The notes below the pieces were generated by a model. The model was given only the letters and a program-made list of their open reading frames with translations, did not search any database and had not been told where the DNA came from. Of a stretch of DNA of 10,764 bases, positions 1 to 4,744 are shown piece by piece. How positions within the stretch are numbered: position 1 is the stretch's first letter; the number at the start of each line of letters is the position of its first letter. The DNA lies in the NCBI GenBank assembly GCA_013203725.1, contig JABMPK010000020.1, positions 1-10,764 on the forward strand, in the 5' to 3' direction. The stretch is from Candidatus Uhrbacteria bacterium (GTDB taxonomy: Bacteria; Patescibacteriota; Patescibacteriia; UBA9934; UBA11717). The position numbers and the translations under genes were made by a program.

Positions 1-186
1 ACATTGCACATTGGTTACATCGTGCACCTGTAAATTGCACGATGGGGACGGTTGGACCGAACTTCTACAAGAGACGGGTTCGCTCGGCTCTGGAAGACTC
101 CACCTAACGGCGCCAACGCGCCCCTCGCGTTGCGTAGCCGTTTCCCTTCATTGGACCCTTCAGTACCTTGCTGGAGGTCCTTTTTT
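1..186 (+). ncRNA. Putative structured RNA 1 (5' end outside or near the window edge)
   Basis: No credible protein gene lies here, but the plus strand folds into several local stems and ends in an intrinsic terminator. Stems seen are CATCGTGCA (18-26) with TGCACGATG (36-44), 9 bp perfect; TGGA (91-94) with TCCA (99-102); and a two-part hairpin of AACGGC (106-111)/GCCGTT (137-142) around AACGCG (115-120)/CGCGTT (126-131) with loop CCCCT. CGAAC (58-62) can also pair with GTTCG (78-82). The T-tract at 181-186 sets the strand. I see no tmRNA 3' end (T-arm plus CCA), RNase P core, SRP tetraloop domain or 6S-like single rod. The transcript could instead be the 3' UTR of a gene to the left. That it is an RNA gene is inference. 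Confidence 0.4.
153..186 (+). terminator. Intrinsic terminator ending RNA 1
   Basis: GGACC-C-TTCAG (153-163) pairs with CTGGAGGTCC (171-180). This gives a 10-bp stem with one bulged C and one G-U pair, a 7-nt loop, and six T at 181-186. Confidence 0.75.
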
Positions 187-193
187 ATAAAGA

Positions 194-222
194 TTGACAC
201 TGCGGACGTTATCGCATAAGGT
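194..222 (+). promoter_or_regulatory. Candidate sigma70 promoter for RNA 2
   Basis: A perfect -35 TTGACA at 194-199 is followed after 17 nt by a weak -10 TAAGGT at 217-222. It lies directly after the RNA 1 terminator. The predicted start is near 229, just before the first hairpin of RNA 2. The poor -10 is the weak point. Confidence 0.45.
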
Positions 223-228
223 TCAGCA

Positions 229-562
229 ATCAAAGTCAGGATAAACGCTCCGAGCCCACCGGAGCCACCTGGCCAAGTGACGAAAAACCGTCAGAAAGAT
301 GCTGAGCCCCTGCAAGGCAGCATCGATCGTTCTCGCTCTACCAAACCGCATGATCGTGTGCGGTAGCGAGAAAAGTATTACATGGAGCTGAGCGAAAGTG
401 ATGCTTCATGGAGGATAGGAAAGCCGCCCTGCGCTGCGATCATAGCGCGTTCAGGCACCTGTCATGCGACCCCAAACGAAACGTGCTCGCTACCCGCGTA
501 GTTTGTGCGGTCGCACTCATCACAAACAGGCCCCCCTGGAACTCCAGGAGGGCCGTTTTTTT
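229..562 (+). ncRNA. Putative structured RNA 2, about 330 nt, unclassified
   Basis: This stretch without a real gene has a candidate promoter at its left end and an intrinsic terminator at its right. Between them is a dense series of stems: GCTCCG 247-252/260-265; TGACG 278-282/289-293; GATGCTG 298-304/318-324; TTCTCGCT 330-337/365-372 enclosing CCGCA 346-350/359-363; CATGGAGC 381-388/403-410 (one G-U); GCGCT 431-435/444-448; TGCGACC 465-471/509-515; GTTTGTG 501-507/521-527. The last two interlock as an H-type pseudoknot. The size would suit RNase P RNA or tmRNA. However, I find no GAGGAAAGTCC or ACAGAA..GGCTTA core and no tRNA-like ends. It could be a highly divergent housekeeping RNA or a new family. 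Promoter and boundaries are inferred. Confidence 0.5.
529..562 (+). terminator. Strong intrinsic terminator ending RNA 2
   Basis: Positions 529-539 pair with 544-554 (11 bp with one C-A mismatch), leaving an AACT loop at 540-543. Seven T follow at 556-562. It separates RNA 2 from the sigma-factor promoter, which begins nine bases later. Confidence 0.9.
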
Positions 563-570
563 CCAATTTA

Positions 571-613
571 TTGACATTTGTAACATTATCAGTGTAATTG
601 GGTATACTATACT
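571..613 (+). promoter_or_regulatory. Promoter region of the ECF sigma operon
   Basis: TTGACA (571-576), 16 nt, then TGTAAT (593-598, five of six matches) forms a housekeeping-type promoter with a leader of about 15 nt. Two overlapping TATACT boxes (603-608 and 608-613) lie closer to the gene. The second is 6 nt before the ATG and would give a leaderless mRNA. TGTAA recurs at 579-583 and 593-597. Which box is used cannot be told from sequence alone. Confidence 0.55.
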
Positions 614-619
614 GAGCAT

Positions 620-1108
620 ATGCATCGCAACGATTTTCATAATCTCTATAAAACTTTTCTCGATCCCATATACCGCTTTATCTACTTCCGCGTTGGAGGA
701 GATTCCGAGGTTGCTGAGGACCTTACTTCTGAAGTCTTCATGAAGGCTCTTGAGCATATTGAGAAACTGGACGCCGACCAGCATCCCAAATCGTGGTTGT
801 ATACGGTTGCGCGCAACAAATTAAAAAATCACTACAGAGACAGAAGGCAGGAGCCCGATGTAGACAAGCTGGCGCCATTTCTAGAAGGGGAAGATGGAAG
901 AAAGGTGTTGGAGTCTATGGGTAACGAGATCGTGCTGTTTGAAGCGATGAGTCAATTGAGTGATTCAGACAGACGCGTCGTAGAGATGAAGCACATCGAA
1001 GGATTCTCCTTCAACGACATCGCAGACATCACAGGAAAAAAATCGGGAGCAGTTCGAGTGCAGGCACACAGAGCACTGAAGCAACTAAGGTCACTTATCA
1101 AAGTCTAA
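620..1108 (+). CDS. ECF-type RNA polymerase sigma factor
   Basis: This 162-residue protein is a RpoE-like group IV sigma factor that directs RNA polymerase to a small regulon. Region 2 covers about residues 7-75, with the typical AEDLTSEVFMKAL core-binding helix (32-44) and WLYTVARNKLKNHYRDRR for -10 recognition. Region 4 covers about 108-159, with the helix-turn-helix FNDIADITGKKSGAVRVQAH (131-150) for -35 recognition. Regions 1.1 and 3 are absent, as expected for the family. The ATG at 620 has no Shine-Dalgarno sequence and sits 6 nt after a TATACT box. The next gene starts two bases after the stop, so the pair is an operon; the partner probably controls this factor. The target promoters are unknown, and autoregulation is possible but not shown. 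Confidence 0.93.
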   Translation: MHRNDFHNLYKTFLDPIYRFIYFRVGGDSEVAEDLTSEVFMKALEHIEKLDADQHPKSWLYTVARNKLKNHYRDRRQEPDVDKLAPFLEGEDGRKVLESMGNEIVLFEAMSQLSDSDRRVVEMKHIEGFSFNDIADITGKKSGAVRVQAHRALKQLRSLIKV

Positions 1109-1110
1109 CT

Positions 1111-1791
1111 ATGAAACTAGAATTCAAAAACCTTAGAGCTTCTGCAAAGCCGTCAGACGAATTCAAGAAACGTTTGTGGCAAAGGCTTGACGCTGAGCTT
1201 GAAGAGCCTGTAAAGCAATCATACATTCGCCGTTACGTGTACGTGTTTGGAATGGTGACTATTGTAATTACAACGATGGGTACAGGAACGTATGCTTATG
1301 CAGCAGACACAGTCACACCGGATAGTACACTTTACGGAGTTAAGGCCGGTATTGAGTCTGTTGAGTCGGTATTTCATCGTTCTCCTGAATCCATGTCTAT
1401 GTTTCATATGCGGATGGTTCAGAGAAGAAACAAAGAGCTCGACCATGTAGTTACTCCAGAAGCTCGCCAGAAACTAGAGGACCACTTGGTCGCGTTGCTT
1501 GGTGTCACGGAAGACGAACTCAAGTCATCGGAGTATGGCATTGAGAAGCGCCAAGTATTCCAAATGAATATGAAGCAAATTCACGATCAGCGTTTCCGCG
1601 AACAGGCAGATGCTCAACATGACGAGTTGCTGCGAAGGCTGAACGAGCTTGAGGTAAGCGGAGAGGTTCCAGTAGAACGAGCCGAGTATTTCAGAGAAGA
1701 GATGGAGAGTATGGAGACAAGAAAAATTTATAAGTTGCGAGAAAGAATGCATGAACTAGAGGACATGCGTGAACCGCTCATGATCCGATAA
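1111..1791 (+). CDS. DUF5667-type membrane protein, likely anti-sigma-like partner
   Basis: This is a 226-residue protein with a cytoplasmic N-terminal segment (about 1-41), one membrane helix (about 42-64) and an extracytoplasmic part. The latter starts with the DUF5667-like motif 'TPDSTLYGVKAGIESVE' (69-85). The C-terminal half (about 115-226) is predicted helical and charged, possibly coiled coil. Immediate coupling to the sigma gene (2-nt gap, no clear ribosome site) suggests co-regulation. By analogy with sigma/anti-sigma pairs, the N-terminal segment may hold the sigma factor at the membrane, but it has no zinc HxxxCxxC motif, so this is inference. The outer part is rich in Met and His (for example residues 89-102 and 198-224), which might mean metal sensing. 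The transcript ends at the hairpin 5 nt downstream. Confidence 0.75.
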   Translation: MKLEFKNLRASAKPSDEFKKRLWQRLDAELEEPVKQSYIRRYVYVFGMVTIVITTMGTGTYAYAADTVTPDSTLYGVKAGIESVESVFHRSPESMSMFHMRMVQRRNKELDHVVTPEARQKLEDHLVALLGVTEDELKSSEYGIEKRQVFQMNMKQIHDQRFREQADAQHDELLRRLNELEVSGEVPVERAEYFREEMESMETRKIYKLRERMHELEDMREPLMIR

Positions 1792-1795
1792 CAAG

Positions 1796-1818
1796 AATGG
1801 GAGAAATCCCATTTTTTT
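1796..1818 (+). terminator. Intrinsic terminator of the sigma operon
   Basis: AATGGGA (1796-1802) pairs with TCCCATT (1807-1813) around a GAAA tetraloop of the GNRA type. The T-run covers 1812-1818. Confidence 0.9.
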
Positions 1819-1845
1819 GTATTATCTAGGCGCTTTTGATAAACT
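1817..1845 (+). promoter_or_regulatory. cysS promoter with extended -10
   Basis: TG-A-TAAACT (TG at 1837-1838, hexamer 1840-1845) lies 9 nt before the cysS ATG. A weak -35 TTGTAT at 1817-1822 has 17-nt spacing and overlaps the preceding terminator. The predicted start is about 1852, a leader of only about 3 nt. Confidence 0.5.
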
Positions 1846-1854
1846 GAGCCCATT

Positions 1855-3234
1855 ATGGAAATTAAATTGTACAATGCGCTAACGCGAAGAAAGGAGATTT
1901 TTGAGCCTGCCGACCAAGACGTCACAAAAGTCTATGCCTGCGGTCCTACTGTCTACAACACAGTATCCATAGGCAACTTTCGTACATTTTTGTTTTCCGA
2001 CTTACTAGTCAGGACTCTTGAGTACAACGGGCAGTCTGTGCGATACGTGATGAACATCACAGATGTTGGACACTTGGTTTCTGACGGTGATGATGGAGAG
2101 GACAAGCTTGAAGTTGGCGCTGCACGCGAAGGAAAGACTGCGTGGGAAGTCGCGCAGGAATACACGGATCAGTTTTTGCTTGACGCCGACCGTTTGCATT
2201 TAAGAAGGCCAGACGAGTTGCCTCGAGCTACGGATCATATTGAGGAACAGATAAACATGATTCAGGAGTTGGAGAAGAAAGGTTTTACATACGCAACTTC
2301 GGACGGGATATATTTCGATACTTCTAAACTCGACAATTATGGCGAGCTTGCTGGTCAGAAGGTTGAGGACAAAGAAGAGGGTGCACGTGTTGAGGTGAAC
2401 AAGGAAAAAAAGAACGCGTCTGACTTCGCGCTATGGAAGTTCTCTCCAAGCGATGAGAAACGTCAGATGGAGTGGGAGTCACCGTGGGGTATTGGTTTCC
2501 CCGGTTGGCACATTGAGTGTACTGCAATGTCTACCAAGTATCTTGGGAATCTGTACGACATTCATACTGGAGGCATGGACCTTAAAATGGTTCACCATCC
2601 AAACGAGATCGCTCAGTCTGAAGGAGCGCTTGGAACAACGGAAGCTCGATTCTGGATGCATGCTGAATTTTTGCAAGTGGACGGTGGTAAGATGAGCAAG
2701 TCACTAGGTAATGCTTACAACGTTGACGACTTTATTGAAAAGGGAATTGATCCTTTAGCATTTAGGTACCTCACGCTCACTGCTCATTATCGTTCACACT
2801 TAAACTTTACGTGGGCATCGTTAGAGGCTGCGCAAAGTGCTTTGAAGAAATTAAGAATGATTGTTCGAGAGTGGGACACTCCAGCTATCGGTTGCGCTGA
2901 CTATGAAAGACGCTTTGAGGGTGCGGTCAACGACGATCTTGATACTCCGCAGGCAGTGGCTATTGTATGGGAGCTTGTTCACGATGCAACGCAGCAGACG
3001 AGCGCGAAGGCTCAGTCGTTATTAAAGTTCGACGCAGTACTTGGTCTTGGATTACTAGACTACATCGCGCGACAGTTGATTGTGCCCGAGGAGGTTCAAA
3101 AGCTTGTAGATGAACGAGCGGTTGCACGAGATACAAAAGACTGGGAAGAAGGGGACAGGTTGCGCGACGAAGCTAAGAAGTTGGGGTATGTGATTGAAGA
3201 TACTCCGGACGGACAGCGCGTTACAGAGGAGTGA
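1855..3234 (+). CDS. cysS: Cysteinyl-tRNA synthetase
   Basis: This cytoplasmic class I synthetase charges tRNA-Cys with cysteine using ATP. At 459 residues it has the usual bacterial length (E. coli 461). It carries the N-terminal 'YACGPTVYN' motif with zinc ligand Cys29, 'WHIEC' with Cys222, 'HHPNE' with His247/248 and Glu251 completing the zinc site, and an intact KMSKS at 279-283. The DALR/anticodon-binding helical region fills the C-terminal third. The segment NITDVGHLVSDGDDGEDK (67-84) marks the subtype found in CPR and some other bacteria. The HIGH signature reads SIGN (38-41): Asn at the last position is common, but Ser for the first His is unusual. The ATG is preceded by no Shine-Dalgarno site. 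It is a single-gene unit, convergent with corA. Confidence 0.97.
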   Translation: MEIKLYNALTRRKEIFEPADQDVTKVYACGPTVYNTVSIGNFRTFLFSDLLVRTLEYNGQSVRYVMNITDVGHLVSDGDDGEDKLEVGAAREGKTAWEVAQEYTDQFLLDADRLHLRRPDELPRATDHIEEQINMIQELEKKGFTYATSDGIYFDTSKLDNYGELAGQKVEDKEEGARVEVNKEKKNASDFALWKFSPSDEKRQMEWESPWGIGFPGWHIECTAMSTKYLGNLYDIHTGGMDLKMVHHPNEIAQSEGALGTTEARFWMHAEFLQVDGGKMSKSLGNAYNVDDFIEKGIDPLAFRYLTLTAHYRSHLNFTWASLEAAQSALKKLRMIVREWDTPAIGCADYERRFEGAVNDDLDTPQAVAIVWELVHDATQQTSAKAQSLLKFDAVLGLGLLDYIARQLIVPEEVQKLVDERAVARDTKDWEEGDRLRDEAKKLGYVIEDTPDGQRVTEE

Positions 3235-3250
3235 CCCTAAAGTATTTGCA

Positions 3251-3283
3251 AACAAAAACGAGCCGGTGCGGCTCGTTTTTGTT
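3251..3283. terminator. Bidirectional terminator between cysS and corA
   Basis: A perfect 14-bp stem (3251-3264 with 3270-3283) has a 5-nt loop, A-run on one flank and T-run on the other, so it can stop transcription from both sides. Its right end overlaps the first two bases, on the plus strand, of the corA stop triplet (3282-3284). Confidence 0.9.
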
Positions 3284-4193
3284 ATCTGTCTTTTATTTTT
3301 CCGATCAAGTATACGGAGACCGCACATACACCCATTAACCCAAGTATCATCCAGAAATTTATTGGAACGCCTGCAACATGAGGAAAACTTACGTTCATAC
3401 CAAATATTCCTGACAGGAGAGTAGCTGGGAGTATTACCAACGAGAGGGACGTAAGTAACTTTACTTGTGAGTTTATGCGACTATTCAAGATAGTTTCATG
3501 TGTACTGTGAAGAGTTTCTGCTGTCATCTGTTCCATTCTCAAACTGTTACGTATCTCCTCAAAGTGAAGTTGTAAGTCAACATACTGGCGCTGAATCTTT
3601 GTCGCAGTCCTATTATCCAGTGCGGCTACAAAGCGTTCAAGCATAACGCTTTGGTTGTCGACGGCTTTCTGAACATCAATAACGTTCGTCTGCATCATCA
3701 GAATATCCTCCAATATCCGTGACTTATTTAATATACCTTGCTCCATGTCGTCGAGCATCACGGCCATAGTATCCAGCGTCCCGTATATATCTGAAACCAG
3801 TTCATGCATAATAGCAAAAACTAGTGTTGCTGGGTGGCTCATACTTTCGTGCGTCTTAGAAGCTACAACCCGGTCATACATCTCGGGTAACCCAGGTATC
3901 TTGGATCTTTGTACTGTAACTACCTGTTTGCTTGTGATAATAACATCAAGCTCCTTTGAAACAACGTCATCGTTTCCAGCATCAAAAGTTGGATGGACCA
4001 ACATCAAGGTCATGGAATCACCGGATTCCAAAAGCCGCGACCTGTGGCTATCGGCCACAAGTGCTTTTGTATGGTCCTCGGAAAAATTAAACTGTTTTCC
4101 TAGATCTATAAGATCTGATTTCCGGGGACGTGTAATGTTAATCCACTCAGTGGATCCGCGTTTTACGCGTTGACCTGTTTTCCTCCTTGGCAT
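3282..4193 (-). CDS. corA: CorA-like divalent metal ion transporter
   Basis: This is a 303-residue inner-membrane channel-type transporter of the CorA/2-TM-GxN family, expected to be pentameric and to admit Mg2+ (or Co2+/Ni2+). The N-terminal two thirds form the cytoplasmic alpha/beta and long-helix funnel. The long helix ends in the first membrane segment (about 245-263), followed by the signature GMN at 265-267, a short loop, and the second segment (about 280-298) with a basic tail KIKDR. The residue before GMN is Phe rather than the usual Tyr. The CPR copy is slightly shorter than E. coli CorA (316). The ATG lies 6 nt after a perfect TATAAT on the minus strand, implying a leaderless mRNA. 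The gene diverges from the 4235 operon. Metal specificity cannot be read from sequence. Confidence 0.93.
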   Translation of the reverse strand: MPRRKTGQRVKRGSTEWINITRPRKSDLIDLGKQFNFSEDHTKALVADSHRSRLLESGDSMTLMLVHPTFDAGNDDVVSKELDVIITSKQVVTVQRSKIPGLPEMYDRVVASKTHESMSHPATLVFAIMHELVSDIYGTLDTMAVMLDDMEQGILNKSRILEDILMMQTNVIDVQKAVDNQSVMLERFVAALDNRTATKIQRQYVDLQLHFEEIRNSLRMEQMTAETLHSTHETILNSRINSQVKLLTSLSLVILPATLLSGIFGMNVSFPHVAGVPINFWMILGLMGVCAVSVYLIGKIKDR

Positions 4194-4199
4194 GTTGAT

Positions 4200-4208
4200 A
4201 TTATATCA
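4200..4208 (-). promoter_or_regulatory. corA promoter, extended -10, leaderless
   Basis: On the minus strand TGATATAAT has a perfect TATAAT at 4205-4200 preceded by TG. Exactly 6 nt separate it from the corA ATG (4193-4191), so transcription should start at or next to the A of the start codon. There is no obvious -35. Where one would sit, the opposing promoter's -10 is found. Confidence 0.7.
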
Positions 4209-4216
4209 CAGCTTCA

Positions 4217-4225
4217 TGTTATAAT
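4217..4225 (+). promoter_or_regulatory. Promoter of the VirD4-like operon, extended -10
   Basis: TG-T-TATAAT is a perfect extended -10 (hexamer 4220-4225). It lies 9 nt before the ATG at 4235, giving a predicted leader of about 3 nt and no Shine-Dalgarno. Its upstream contact zone covers the corA -10 and start. Confidence 0.7.
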
Positions 4226-4234
4226 TGAGTAGCT

Positions 4235-4744
4235 ATGGATACCAAGAAAACAGTGGCAGAAACCCCGGCCGTAGAATTGCCGGGCTCACCACACGAGCAG
4301 TACAGAACACCAGAGACTTCGGCCGAACAGCCTGAGGGTTTTGGAGTAGAACAAAATGAGACGAGCGAACAGGTTGATGAGCAAATGTCTGATGTCGCCG
4401 AGGCTGCTCCGGTTCAGGCTACACCGCCGACTGCGATTATTAAAGATCCGCAGTTGGTAAAGATAGAGTCGATTTTGTCTGAGGATATGGGTGAGTTGTA
4501 CACAGGGTTGCCGCCAGACGTTAAGCCGGTGTTTAAAGCCAAGGGTGAAGAGGTTGCAAACAAGATTCAGGTGATGTTCGCAAGCGCTCAGGTTGCTGCT
4601 AAAAAGGTTCTAAAATTGATTCGTGAATGGCTAGGCGTTGCGCCTAATATAAACAAGTTTTATCTTGAGCAAGAATCAAAAATTAAAACAGACCAAATCA
4701 TGGAGCTTGCAAATAGGCCTCCAGAAACAGATACATTAGCATGA
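4235..4744 (+). CDS. Small accessory protein encoded with VirD4/TraG-like ATPase
   Basis: This 169-residue protein has no named family that I can assign. The first ~68 residues are acidic and rich in Glu, Pro, Thr and Gln, so probably disordered. The last ~100 form a helical domain: 'DPQLVKIESILSEDMGELY' (71-89), then 'LPPDVKPVFKAKGEEVANKI', a Lys-rich helix, 'REWLGVAPNINKFYLEQE' and 'KIKTDQIMEL'. I recall similar C-terminal domains in Parcubacteria next to VirD4-like ATPases, from memory only. No signal peptide or membrane helix is seen; the segment around 118-138 is amphipathic. The stop TGA overlaps the next start as ATGA (4741-4744), so translation of the two is coupled. They probably act together, perhaps as ATPase and cytoplasmic adaptor; this is inference from context. 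Confidence 0.75.
   Translation: MDTKKTVAETPAVELPGSPHEQYRTPETSAEQPEGFGVEQNETSEQVDEQMSDVAEAAPVQATPPTAIIKDPQLVKIESILSEDMGELYTGLPPDVKPVFKAKGEEVANKIQVMFASAQVAAKKVLKLIREWLGVAPNINKFYLEQESKIKTDQIMELANRPPETDTLA

Noticed and set aside
101..147. Integron attC site (CCTAACG ... CCGTTT)
   Set aside because: The right-hand box does not fit GTTRRRY, there are no cassettes or integrase nearby, and the hairpin is explained by the RNA structure.
15..233. Minus-strand 72-residue frame
   Set aside because: It runs through a terminator hairpin and other RNA-like stems of the plus strand and has no recognisable protein features.
1..562. tmRNA, RNase P RNA, SRP RNA or tRNA genes
   Set aside because: Searched by eye on both strands for a T-arm plus CCA, an Ala-rich tag, GAGGAAAGTCC, ACAGAA..GGCTTA and GGAAGG..AGCAG. 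The best fragments (GGGTTCG at 76-82, GAGGATAGGAAAG at 411-423) do not fit the required structure. A divergent form cannot be excluded.
408..784. Open frames at 408-743 (plus) and 440-784 (minus)
   Set aside because: They run across the 529-562 terminator and the sigma promoter, overlap the clear sigma-factor gene in another frame, and have no family-like sequence.
4182..4187. AGGAGG on the minus strand at the start of corA
   Set aside because: It lies inside the gene (Arg codons 3-4), and no start codon follows at a suitable distance, so it is not a ribosome site.
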